Shown here one piece after another: positions 45,649-56,040 of a stretch of DNA of 64,000 nucleotides; within the stretch, counting starts at the first letter, position 1; each line of letters begins with the position of its first letter. Where the stretch lies: positions 20,909,101-20,973,100 of the forward strand of contig CM033396.1 of the NCBI GenBank assembly GCA_019426215.1, read 5' to 3'. The notes below the pieces were generated by a model, which saw nothing but the letters and a program-made list of their open reading frames with translations, did not search any database and was not told the DNA's origin. The translations under genes were made by a program, and so were the position numbers. Source of the stretch: Buddleja alternifolia. Lineage: Eukaryota > Streptophyta > Magnoliopsida > Lamiales > Scrophulariaceae.

Positions 45649-46928
45649 AACATGAATGGATTCTTCAACCTTCGATTTGACTTATTTAAGATGCGAAAGC
45701 TCTTTCCATTTTTGGCGTAACCTAGAAAGATTCCTTCATCTGCTTTAGGATCAAATGTCTTTAGGCTTTGGGAACCATTGTTATGAATGAAACATTTTGA
45801 ACCAAATACATGAAAGTATGAAACATTCGGCTTACGTCCCTTCCATAACTCATATGGAGTCTTTTCATGTTGCTTGTTGATCATACACCGGTTCTGAGTG
45901 TAGCAAGCAGTGTTGATAGCTTCGGCCCACAACCTTTGAGGCAGCTTAGACTCGGCTAACATAGTCCTAGCGGCTTCTTTAAGCGTTCTGTTCCGTCATT
46001 CAGCAACTCCATTTTGTTGAGGTGTTCTAGGTGCTGAATACTCATGAAGTATTCCAAAGTCTTTACAAAATTTCTCAACAATATGGTTAGTAAATTCAGT
46101 TCCTCTATCACTTCTAATTCTTGTCACTTTTAGATCTTTTGAGTTTTGTAGTTGACGAATTAGAGAGGTGAGCTTGGCACTAGTTTCATCTTTAGATGCT
46201 AGAAATTCTACCCATGTATAGCGTGAAAAATCATCAACTATTATTAGTGAATACTTTTTACCACTAACGCTCATGATTTGAATAGGACCAAACAAATCTA
46301 AATGTAGTAATTCAAGTATTCCAGAGGTCGATAGATGAAGCTTCTTCTTAAAAGATGATTTAACTTGTTTACCCATTTGACAAGCATCACATAAGTGATC
46401 TTTATTAAAGGAACCTTTAGGTAATCCCTCTACGAGATTTAGAGATATTAATTGAGAGATTGTTTTGAAATTGAGGTGATTCATTTTTCTGTGCCATAGC
46501 CAACCTAATTCGTTTTGATTCTTAGCTACAAAACATGTAGGGTTGTTATCTAATGTTGAATCCCAATCTACTAAGTATACATTGTTTGTTCTTCTTCCTT
46601 TTAATTTAGTAGATCCTGTCTTAACATCGATTATCTCGCACAAGTCACTAGAAAATTTAATTTCAAAGCCTTTATCACATAATTGACTTATGCTTAGGAG
46701 ATTATGTTTAAGACCCTCAACATAGTATACATCATTGATCATGATGTTCCCCCTATGCATGATACCTATACCTTTAGTTTTACCTTTAGAATTATCGCCG
46801 AATATAACTTGAGGACCATTGGTTGCACGATAGTTGATCAAGAGATCCTTTGATCCAGTCATGTGTCTCGATGATCCACTATCTATGTACCATACTGAAG
46901 CGTCGGTGTTGGCTCTAGGTACCTGCAT
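45414..46928 (-). pseudogene. pol: Sir-T copy 2 protease and integrase, nearly intact
   Basis: 46928-45996 reads openly through protease (YIDSGSSRHMTG), the integrase zinc region (HRKMNHLNF, CDACQMGKQ) and the core aspartates (LHLDLFGPIQ, IRSDRGTEF). A G-to-A change makes a stop at NGVAE just before the RRNRTLKEA helix. The rest of integrase continues in the same frame at 45962 and breaks near 45680 where one T is missing relative to copy 1. So copy 2 is hit in different places from copy 1. Confidence 0.9.
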
Positions 46929-46985
46929 TCAAAAGGGCAGATCTAATTTCCTTTAGGTACCCATTTTGTTTTGGGTCCTTCTTTG

Positions 46986-49151
46986 TTAGTGACGTGAATT
47001 AGATTTTTCGGAACCCATATTTGCCTTGTCTTCACTATGAGAGAAAGATTGGCCTTCTTGGGTTTCGTTTTGAGTTGCATACTTTTCTAGATGTATAGAA
47101 ATATCCTTGATTATAGTAATAATCATAATCGTAATCATAATTATCATAGTGTTGATAATATGAACTGGATTGTTTTGGATATAGACGTTTGATTCTGTTT
47201 GGTACTGGCTTAGGATGCACTTTTGGTGCGGGACGCTTAACGTTTGATTCACTGGCAGAAAATATCTCCTTAGCTTTTTGAGCGTTTGGATATATTTTCT
47301 TTTGTGAGACATTTGCTTTGGTCTTTCCTTTGCCTGAGTCAGTGTTGACTTTATCATTAGCTTTTGTACCAGTATTTGTTGATTCATTCAGCGTTTGTCT
47401 GATTGAACTTTCTTCAACAAAGATTACACCTTTTCCTTTGTTGATTGTTGTAACATTGGACGCTTTGGCCTTATAACTAAATTTATCAAAACCTAGACCG
47501 GTCTTTTCACCAAATGCCCTGGTTACTTTAGTCACATTATCTAGCGTTCTAGACGCTTTTGATAATGAAGAGATAAGCTGCTCTGATTTGGCAAGTTTAG
47601 CGACCATTTCAGCTTCTCTTTTGACTATTATATCAAGATCACCTTTTAGCTGAGTAATTTCACTCTCGAGTGATTGGTTTTTCTCAATGCACTGTTGCTG
47701 AATTTGCAACTCTGCTATGAGCGTTAAGTTATCACTTCTGAGTGCTGAAATAATACAATGGTGATTTTGGAATAATTTGGTGGCATCTTGACAATCTGTA
47801 TAATATTCCTTTCCTTTGTCAAGTAATTCATCATAAGAGAGAGGATGATACAAATCAGTGGTTACCTCAGATGGTAAGTCGTTAGATGCTTCATTTTCTG
47901 TTGCCATGAGACAAATGAATGCTGAGTCCTTTGATGGTTCTTCATCGCTGCTTTCATCTGATGATTCCAAGTCCTCTTCAAGCGTATAGAGAGGTTCTGA
48001 TTCTGCTAGCAAGCCTTGTTGTCTTAGGTTGCTCCTGAATTGGTTTCTATCCACGTGATCTTGCTTTGTAGGTTTAGACACATTTGGATATGGGCAATTA
48101 ACTTGGAAATGCCCTGGTCTCCTGCAGTTGTAACAAAGATTGGTCTTCATCTTTTGTTCGTTTGTTAATCTTGTGGATCGTTGGTTTAACGCTGCAGGCG
48201 CTGAGAGATCTTGCTGAGAAGGAGTTTGATATTGAATTGGCGCTAGGGAGGAGGACGCAGGATAGTGAGGCGCTTGATATTGTGGTTGTATTTGAGAAAG
48301 CGCTTGACATGAAATTTGTCCTGGGTGCTTAGGACTGTTTCCCTTCTTTTCATATTTCAGGAATTTCCTGAATCTATTTAGAAGCGCCAGTTCTTCTTCC
48401 TCACTTATATCCGAGCCTTTTTCTTTGATAGATTTTCCTTTGATTGATGCCATTAGCGCTCCAGATTCGATCACTGGATTACTTACTGCATCACTGGCCG
48501 AATTCAGCTCAAACTCAAATGCTTTGAGTTCTGAAAAAGCATCTTCTGGAGTTAGGCTGTCCAGATTGTTTGATTCTCTCATTGCAGTTGTTTTCATCAG
48601 GAATCTGCTTAGAAGACTTCTAAAGATTTTGACCACTGTTTCTCGATTTTGTAGCTCCATACCCAGAGATGTTAGTTCAGTGACAAGGGCTGTAAACCTC
48701 ATGTCTAATTGCTCTAGCGTCTCATTAGGTAGCATCTTGAAGCCGTTGAATTTTTCTTTGGCAATTGATAATTTGTTTTCCTTTATTTGTGCTGAACCAC
48801 CAAAAATAGTAGCCAACTTATCCCAAATTTCTTTAGTTGTATTGCATGATTTGACTTTGTTGAATAAGTTGTCATTGTCACCAATGGCTGTGTATAATGC
48901 ATTCCGACCGACATTGTCTAGATTGGCTCGTCGACGCTCATCGGTGGACCATTCTTGTTTGGGCTTCTCCACATAACCGTCAGGTGTTTCTTCTGTGGCT
49001 TCGGGCGCTCTGGTGATAACTTTGTATATTTTGATTGGCTCATCTGAAATGATATCACACATTTCATCATCACATGAACACAAATAAACGCTTTGACCTT
49101 CCAAGAGTCATAATTTGACTCGGTCAACTTGGGAATTTTAGAGAATGCCAT
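46986..49151 (-). pseudogene. gag: Sir-T copy 2 Gag, frame-shifted near its start
   Basis: Starts at 49151 (MAFSKIPKLTESNYDSWK) and loses frame after about 20 codons at the same site as copy 1. From 49104 a 689-codon stretch is open through the Gag core, zinc knuckle CYNCRRPGHFQVNC (about 48140-48100), coiled coil and a Tyr/Asp-rich part (DNYDYDYDYYYNQG, one unit longer than in copy 1). It ends at a TGA near 47035 where the next frame carries WVPKNLIHVTN leading to protease. Confidence 0.9.
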
Positions 49152-49255
49152 GAAGAATTTAAAGTAATTTTAAAGCGACAAATTTTTTTTTTTTTTAAAA
49201 AAATGGATCTGAACAAGCAGTTACGCTTGGAAACGCTTAGGTTTCAACTTCAACC

Positions 49256-49267
49256 GCTCTGATACCA
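49256..49267 (-). promoter_or_regulatory. Sir-T copy 2 primer binding site
   Basis: Sense TGGTATCAGAGC, two bases after the LTR. Confidence 0.9.
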
Positions 49268-49269
49268 CT

Positions 49270-51028
49270 TGTTGGTCCCAAGTGGTATACGAAAGGGTCT
49301 AGAAGGGGGGGGGGTTGAATAGACCCTGAAGTCTTTTTCGACTTCTTAAAAGTTCGTATCACTTTGAAGTATTTGAACGCTTGACAAGTTTAAGCGCTGG
49401 ATGTGGCGCTTGAGAAACGTTAACTTAGACTCGGTGATTTCAACGCTTACCAAAGTAGGGCAGAGTTTAGTCACTAAATCAGAGTTAGCACAGCGGAAGT
49501 ATTTTATAGCTTAGCGTTCGTTTAATTAATCGAAAGTAGTCGCTTAGTTGTTTTAAGACTTTATCAGAATGTATGCAATATGAATAGTAAAGCAGTAAAA
49601 CAATGAATGCTTAAAGAGGTAAATGACACAAGATATTTGTAAGGTTCACTGGGTGATGTAATCCCAGCTACGTCCTTCTTCTCCTTTTATTAGGGAGGTT
49701 TTTCCACTATGATGATTATCGAAGAGTCACACAGAGACTTCTACAAGATAGAGGGAGATTGGATATGATCTCGGAACTCCTTGGTCACACAGATTTCAGC
49801 TCCACTAAAGACCTTCTATCCCCTTGCTTCTTTCACTCAGAAATGGTGCAAGTTACTCTTGATCTCGGAACTCCTTGGTCACACAGATTTCAGCTCCAAT
49901 AGAGATCAACTTCAACAAGCTTCTTTTACACAAAAATATTGCTTGCAAGTCAACCAGCTTTCTCACTCAGATGAAAGGTGTTGATGGTTTTGGTCACGGG
50001 TTTGTTTGTTTTTGGAAAGTTCAAACAACTTGGGGATATCTCAATGGTAGTATAGGTTCTTCTTAAAAAGAGATTTGAGATATGGGTGACTGTCTCTGGA
50101 ATATTTGTGAAAAGCTTATATGGATATTTGGCTATGATTTTCAGTAAGCTTTTCTTTCAACAAAGTAGGTATTTTTTGCCCTTTTTTTGTGTATTTTACT
50201 TGTTTGTTGAAAGAGCTATTTATAAGGTATTGGTGGTTTTTTGTCCGTTTGACACGGTTGGAGTCTCGTTTCCCCAAACATTCCTTGAGTTCAGACATTT
50301 CTAACTTTGGGTATACTTAATTAGTTAGGCATGTTCTTGGTTTCATAACTTCTGACAGTTTCGGTCAAAAGAATGGCTTACCCATACGTTATAGTGCTTA
50401 TATTTTAATAGCACTTATCCGACTTTTAATGCGTCTTGTCTTATTTCCGTTGGAAATAATTCGTCCGTTTGATTCATGCATTTTTAAGTCTTTGGATAGT
50501 TTTGGGTTTGAGTTTTCAGGTTACGTTCTTTGTAGGTTGTGTTGGTTTAACCTTTTGGACGCTTGCTGAAGAGAATAGTTATTCTCGTGTATTGGACAGA
50601 CGCTTGGACTGATCCTGAGTTTCTTCTCTTTATTTCAGACGCTTACTCTTCAATCTTGTCTTGATGGTCTTACTGAGAATTCCGTCATTTCACTTGATGT
50701 TGAGTATTCGGCCTGAGTTATCCATTCTTAGTTTGAGCACTGGGATAATCCCTAAAGCGTTTGACGGACGCTTCAAGATATCTTTATCTATTGTAGCTTC
50801 AGACGCTTGATCTTCACCTTCATCACTTGGTAGACTCACCCAGAATTTTCCTAAGTGATTTAGTGTCACATACTTAGTGAATTCTACAAAGATAAATACT
50901 ATAAGCCTAAGATAAATAAGCTTTCAGGTACTTATACATAACATTCTATGAAAGCTTTTACACTTTTCGGGGTCTAACAGGAAGTCTTATTTGTCATCAT
51001 CAAAACATCTAATATGAAATTCCTAACA
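49270..51028 (-). repeat. Sir-T LTR4 (5' LTR of copy 2, 1759 bp)
   Basis: Full-length, ends CCTAACA, then target duplication ATCGA at 51029-51033. Shares sequence variants with LTR1 against LTR2 (for example TTAATGCGTC and GGTCTTACTG, where LTR2 has TTAATGCATC and GGTCTCACTG), which fits the outer LTRs being a pair. Confidence 0.95.
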
Positions 51029-51346
51029 ATCGACCAACTCACCCCATGTTGTAATAGATTGTGGAGGTAAGGATTTGTACCATGTTGTCGCCCTATCCTT
51101 CAATGAGAAATGGAAAACTCTTAGACGAATTGCATCAAGATCCCGTGGGTGAAATTGAATGGTCACAAGAGCATTGTCTATAGTCTCTAAATGAGCGTGA
51201 GGTGATTCGTACGGTTCTCCATAGAAAGGTTCTCCTTGCACCATATTAAAAATGTGAGCCGGAATGTGGTAGTTTGGTGCAAAGAAGTTAGGCACGACCA
51301 CGGGCCCCGGAATAGTATGGACCCTAGGTGGTAAGCTAGGGTCCAT
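51029..51346 (-). pseudogene. gag: Gyp1 Gag N-terminal piece
   Basis: From an ATG at 51346 (MDPSLPPRVHTIPGP). It contains HIPAHIFNMVQGEPFYGEP, then HAHLETIDNALVTI and FHFSLKDRATTWYKSLP, the gypsy Gag capsid signature. It ends WGELVD at the Sir-T insertion and continues in frame at 22898. The start codon region forms a 13-bp inverted repeat (51315-51327 and 51336-51348). Sequence to the right does not look like Gyp1, so the upstream part of the element is missing or replaced. Confidence 0.85.
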
Positions 51347-51349
51347 ACA

Positions 51350-51875
51350 CACGGTTTAATCGTGCCTGGTCGGATGCCCAGCGTCCAGCCAGCCCCTCCG
51401 ACCGGCGCCGTGACCTTAGGAAAATATAACCCGACCCATTAGGGCCCGAGTCACGAAAACCCGTGCCTCGAAACAGGTCTGTGCGCTGGGCGCATGGCAC
51501 GGTGTATGCCGTGCGCCCAGCGCACGGTTTAATCGTGCCTGGTCGGATGCCCAGCGTCCAGCCAGCCCCTCCGACCGGCGCCGTGAACGGCACGGCGTTG
51601 GGGGCCCACCCAGTGTGCGCAACTGGAGGCCGAAAAGGCCTCCTATTGCGCGCAGACTGCACACACATTTTGCGTCGCGCTCGTCTTGGGGTTATACTTC
51701 TCCGATCTCATAAAATTTATATGCCCAGATTTGCAACTCATTAAAATACAATGTTCATGAAGAAACTGAATTTAGATTCAGAATATTTTCATATGAAAAA
51801 TACGTTCAAAGCATGCCTCAAAAACGCGGAAAAACAGTCAATCACATAAGCAATTAAACACAGAATTCAGAGATT
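51350..51875 (-). other. Cop-H leader with GC-rich direct and inverted repeats
   Basis: No gene. A 64-bp direct repeat, apparently identical, lies at 51350-51413 and 51523-51586. Between them is a perfect 14-bp inverted repeat, GTGCGCTGGGCGCA (51481-51494) and its complement (51511-51524). 51660-51875 is AT-rich like other copia leaders. The left border with Gyp1 gag is near 51349. Confidence 0.6.
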
Positions 51876-51888
51876 GGCTCTGATACCA
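51876..51888 (-). promoter_or_regulatory. Cop-H primer binding site
   Basis: Sense TGGTATCAGAGCC, one base from the LTR. Confidence 0.9.
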
Positions 51889-51889
51889 C

Positions 51890-53393
51890 TGTTGGGAATT
51901 ATACGAATAAAACGCAGCGGAAACTAAATTTAATTCCTAGAGCCCGAATCATCTCTAATCCTCGTTTTTAATTGTGTATAAAAAATTACCGTTCTCGCGT
52001 ATGTTGATTTCTGAACGTGATCCTTTTCTCTAACGCCGAATTTGCCAACGTCTCTAATTCGTCACGCAGGAATCAAAAACGAAAAACTCCTCCTTTGTTC
52101 CTTATCAAAGACGGTTAGAGAGAGAGAGAGAGGTGGGAGACGTTTTCTTGGAGAGAAAGTTATGTAAGTTACCTTGTGTTATTTTTCACCTTATGATATA
52201 TTTATATCGTTATGAAACAATAACACTAACATGCAAGAGCCCTATTTGGGCGTCTATTTGGCCGCCCCTTAGTGGGCTCGGAAGCCTTCGGGCTTTCGTC
52301 TTGCTTGCTAATTAATTAATCGGATAATTTATTTATCCAATAAATAAATTGATAATCCAATTAATTCAATTCCTAATTAATTTATAATTCAATTTCTCCA
52401 AGAAATTAATTAACTCATTAATTTAATTAATTAATTAATTAATTACGGCATCCAATGCCTTGAATTTCTCTCAAGTCTTTTTCCCATGTTTTTCCTTTTG
52501 CACTTCCTTTAAGCGCAACTCTTTAGGTTCGTCTCAAAAGGCAATTGGGAGGAATCCAAAGGGGTGTGAGTAACACCTAACCAGTCTCGTGGCTCACATC
52601 GTAACCCAATTGAGAACGAATGAATAGGATCATTTCAAACCTTTACGCCGTGAATACCGTACGTGTATAAACCTTTTATTCTTATATCTCAGTCAAGTAA
52701 GAGTCATGGTTTAAAGTCAAACTCATATAACTTGACCATATGCCTAAGCTCATAATAAGTTGAGGTATTTAAATGCTTTGGCCAAAGACTTTCATCCTCA
52801 CTTATTCATGATCGCATAAGATATTTTACTCATTCACTTATGAGAGAATAAATTCCATATTGCAAATCAGTTAACAATGCTACTTGCCCATCAAGTCTTC
52901 AACTCGATTTCTCAGGTCAGAGGTTCAGACGTACCTATCACTACTTATCAGTTTCATCATTGACTGTCAATGAGTGAATACCCATGTGATGAACTGATGC
53001 GAGCCGTGTTCGAACATATCAGTCCAACTGAAACGTCTATGATATAAGTTCCCACTACCATTTCCATAGTGTACGACTGGCACTTTCTCTGTCAAAATTT
53101 ACATCATACAAGTCTTTATTCACTATTGATAACCAATCAATATTTCTTAGACTTGCGAACCCTTTTAGATGTCAAGGGTCAAACCATTCTAGTGCCTTTC
53201 CTTCTATCCCATAGGAGGTAGAAGGTTCGCCTTGTCATCAAGGACTTTACGTTGTTTATTCACACCTTATAAATGCCTATAAGAAAACAATAATCAACTG
53301 CATTATATTAATAGAAAAACCATAGTTTAGTTACAATGTTTATGCCCTATAAATCTATCCTCTTTATGGCATTCGAGGGCATATACTCTAACA
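51890..53393 (-). repeat. Cop-H LTR (1504 bp)
   Basis: Sense start TGTTAGAGTATATGCCCTCG, sense end TAATTCCCAACA. Internal blocks match the Cop-D/Cop-F and LTR-E LTRs in order (GACTGTCAATGA, CTTTGGCCAAAG), so all belong to one broad copia group. The five bases on the right are TCAAG. With only a leader attached, this is a 5' LTR of a truncated element. Confidence 0.85.
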
Positions 53394-54479
53394 TCAAGGG
53401 AGGGGCGATTTTTGGCTTAAGGATGACAAAGAAAATTCTCTCTTATTTTCAGCTTGGGTTCGAATTTTGCTCTTGGAGGCTTAGGGTTTTTGTCTTGCAT
53501 TCTCATATATATAGAATACGAGTCCTAGAGTCCTCATTCAACTACAAGACTTAGAGAAGAAGAAAACCTTTTTCTTGTTGACCATGATTTCGAATCCCAG
53601 CTGCCAAGGCCCCAAAAATCAGCCATCACCCTTAATTGGAGTCCAAGAATTAATTCTTGACTCCATATTTAATTATGGGCTAAACCCATCAATTAAATAT
53701 TCCCTTATAATTAAAACCCATTTAATTATATTACTTTTTTCAATTGGCTTATTTATGTAACTTGAGCCAAGCCCAACTAAATAAAATACTTAGACTCTAC
53801 TAGGTCCATTAATTTACTTAATTCTACAAGATTAATTAAAATAGTCGAATTAATTGAATCGACTCAATTAATTCATATTCCATATTAGGAAAGGACTAGA
53901 CTTTCCTAATTTCCTCAATTTTCTCAAATTGATTAATCACATCATTTAAGCAGTGACTCTCACGAGTTAAGTGTGTGATCCCTTAGGCTCGTCTACTATC
54001 TAGTAGTAAGTACACTTTTCCAAAGTGCTAGTGTGCTTTCCTAAAATAGAAAGTACTGAATTTACCCTATGTTGAGGCGTAGTCTTTAAATGTTCATTAG
54101 GTAAGTGGTAAGTATGAATCAAAGCAAGTAAGCTCATATTTCACTCGAACCAAGTCAAGTTCTTTATTATTGATAATTGCCATTTTTGAGACTTCTGCCC
54201 ATTTAAATTACCTTGAACCATCTCTTGGCAATCTTCTGAGCTCTAATTCATCGTATCTTTTCTAAAAGTTAATTATTTTGTGGTGTTTTTGACTTTTGAA
54301 GAACCTTCCTATCCCCAAACTAATTATCATTTAACTAAAAACCTTGTCATGCTTAATCTTTGAACTCCTTGTGATTCATTTTCGTTGAAAGGCCTTTATT
54401 TTATTCATTTCTTCTTCATGACACGACTTCCAATTTGTATTACTCTTAGTTCTCTAAACCCTTACTCGTTCATAGGTTA
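53394..54479. other. LTR-like debris, unassigned
   Basis: No gene. 53394-54165 looks like a minus-strand copia LTR piece: on the minus strand a TATATATATGAG at about 53515-53503 is followed by AAACCCTAAGCC. AT-rich TTAATTAAT runs fill 53640-53900. 54166-54479 I cannot assign. Confidence 0.35.
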
Positions 54480-55685
54480 TGATTTTATGCATTTTAGAGC
54501 CTCATACTCATGTTATTTACATTGGTTTATGCATGATTTATGCCACATATGCTTGTAATTTATGTGCTTATTGAGTAAAGATGAAAAATCATTGCAATTG
54601 AGAAAAACTGGACAAAAATGTAGAATTTTAAGTATTTAGAGACAGAATTTGATGAAAGTTCCTTTTACAAAGTTGTAGGGATCTATCTTCGCTTCACGTG
54701 AAAACTTGAATCATCCAAATTGGAGATATGTAAAGAAAGTTATGATGGAAACAAAATCTCTGCGAAGAAGGCAAAAAGTTTTTGAAATTGACGTCTGTAC
54801 GTGGGAAAATAACGTTCGGACGTGGGAGCAGCATAATGTACGAACATTGGGAAGCACAACGTTTGAACGTCGGTGTTGGGAGCAACAGTTTTGGAAATTT
54901 CCAATTCTAATTTAAAGAGGATTCTTCCACCTATTGGTTATAAATACTAGATCAGTTCTTTATGGTTAAACATGCTTGTTTAACACACGAAATAGAGCCC
55001 TAAATAGGGCTTAGACTTAGTTTTTGCATATTCATGAAGATCTACACAAACCCTTGAACATGAAGAAATAAAGAAGTATGGAAGGGATGAAGATCGAAGT
55101 TCAACAATCAATTATATGATGGAGTTTCTTAGATTTAGATTCATTTTTGTCTATGATTATGAATCTTTATCAAAGTTTCTATCTTTTATTTTTCTTGTTG
55201 AATTAGATTCTTCGAAATAAGGCCATGTTGAGGCTAAATTTTGAGATTTGAGTTATAAATTGTATTTTTCATATTAATTCTTTTATTGCTTTGTGTTTTA
55301 ATCATGTTCTTAATACTTCATTTGATTAGCTACCATATGTAAAAATTTAAGCTTAAATTATTTGTTCGGCAAAAAGTAATTTAAGGTGCAAAAATGATTA
55401 ATAACATCTTCTAAGTTAGTTAATGCAAGAGAGGACTACATACTCTGGATGTTGTTAGCCGAATTTATCTTGCTTCCATCATATTTTAGTTAATTCTTGC
55501 TTTTAGTTTATTTTATTGCTTTTGAAATCCTTAAATCTTTAGTTTCTTTAAAGTTCTTGCTTGCTTTAATTTCTCATAAAACTAACATTCAAGTCTCTGT
55601 GGGTTCGACATTCTGGACTTAAGTGTCCACTTTATTACTACAAATGACTGATCCATTTGTTGTGCAAACACGTGAGGTTCTAGCA
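54480..55685 (+). repeat. Gyp3 5' LTR, start uncertain
   Basis: The end at TTCTAGCA (55685) is set by the primer site 11 bases on. The start TGATTTTATGCATTTTAGAGCC-like region at 54480 is chosen by resemblance to the Gyp1 LTR start. It holds the shared block (54668-54744), family words (54791-54875) and a TATA box. Confidence 0.55.
54939..54946 (+). promoter_or_regulatory. Gyp3 TATA box
   Basis: TATAAATA about 65 bases downstream of the ACGT/GAACGTSGG word cluster, the same order as in the Gyp2 LTR. Confidence 0.6.
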
Positions 55686-55696
55686 TGTTAAGTTTT

Positions 55697-55709
55697 TGGC
55701 GCCGTTGCC
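55697..55709 (+). promoter_or_regulatory. Gyp3 primer binding site, tRNA-Asp type
   Basis: TGGCGCCGTTGCC, then AGAGA where Gyp2 has GGGGA. The first 13 bases match Gyp2. Confidence 0.8.
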
Positions 55710-55785
55710 AGAGATTTGTTTAATTTTAGTTTTTGATTTTATTGCAAGTTTTAATTTTTGTACTTTTCGTTTTAGGTTTCGAGCT

Positions 55786-56040
55786 ATGACTTCTTTTTGT
55801 CGTTTGGTCTTTCCGTTCTATCGTGTCGACATCCCCATACCCTCCTACCAACAAAATCAAGGCCCGATCCAAGGAACTTATCAACAAGGCCAAGTGAGAA
55901 TTCCCACCGCGGAGGAACAACTTGATAACACCATTTGAGAGCTTCGCCTTATGGTAAAGGACATATGTTAGGGAATAAAGGAGATGAGTCTTCAAATCGA
56001 GCAACAATCGAGCATATCAAAGAGCACCTAAAACACTGCT
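55786..56040 (+). pseudogene. gag: Gyp3 Gag C-terminal remnant
   Basis: From ATG at 55786 the frame reads through a Pro/Gln-rich part (PSYQQNQGPIQGTYQQGQ) and TAEEQLDNTI, then a stop, then LRLMVKDIC and IKEMSLQIEQQSS with more stops. Order and content match the Gyp1 Gag end (QGQGQVQ, TIDEKLDAHM, MIKDMCMEMKDL). The capsid core is missing, so most of gag was deleted. Confidence 0.6.

Larger units (their letters stand above)
22899..51028 (-). mobile_element. Sir-T: tandem Sirevirus-like copia element (LTR-internal-LTR-gap-LTR-internal-LTR)
   Basis: Two minus-strand copies sit head to tail: LTR1 22899-24656, internal 24657-35422, LTR2 35423-37180, N gap, LTR3 37218-38506 (5' part missing), internal 38507-49269, LTR4 49270-51028. 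A single target duplication ATCGA (22894-22898 and 51029-51033) flanks the whole array, and Gyp1 gag continues in frame across it. Copia order (protease, integrase, RT, RNase H), LTR of about 1.76 kb, initiator-Met primer site, a post-pol frame and a PPT inverted-repeat signature fit the Sirevirus (SIRE/Maximus) group. Confidence 0.9.
7994..51349 (-). mobile_element. Gyp1: Athila-like Ty3/gypsy element, interrupted
   Basis: The element reads right to left: Gag N-terminus (51346-51029), Gag centre (22898-21828), gag-pol linker with protease, RT, RNase H and integrase (18007-13701), a post-pol frame (12665-11333), a 3' untranslated part, polypurine tract and 3' LTR (9723-7994). Sir-T interrupts gag and Gyp2 lies between two overlapping gag segments. 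No 5' LTR or primer site of this element is visible; right of 51346 the sequence changes to a GC-rich copia leader. The 5' end is therefore probably lost. Confidence 0.75.

Noticed and set aside
51463..51744. Overlapping open frames on both strands (51336-51744)
   Set aside because: GC-rich repeated leader sequence leaves few stops; the translations only mirror the 64-bp repeat and hairpin.
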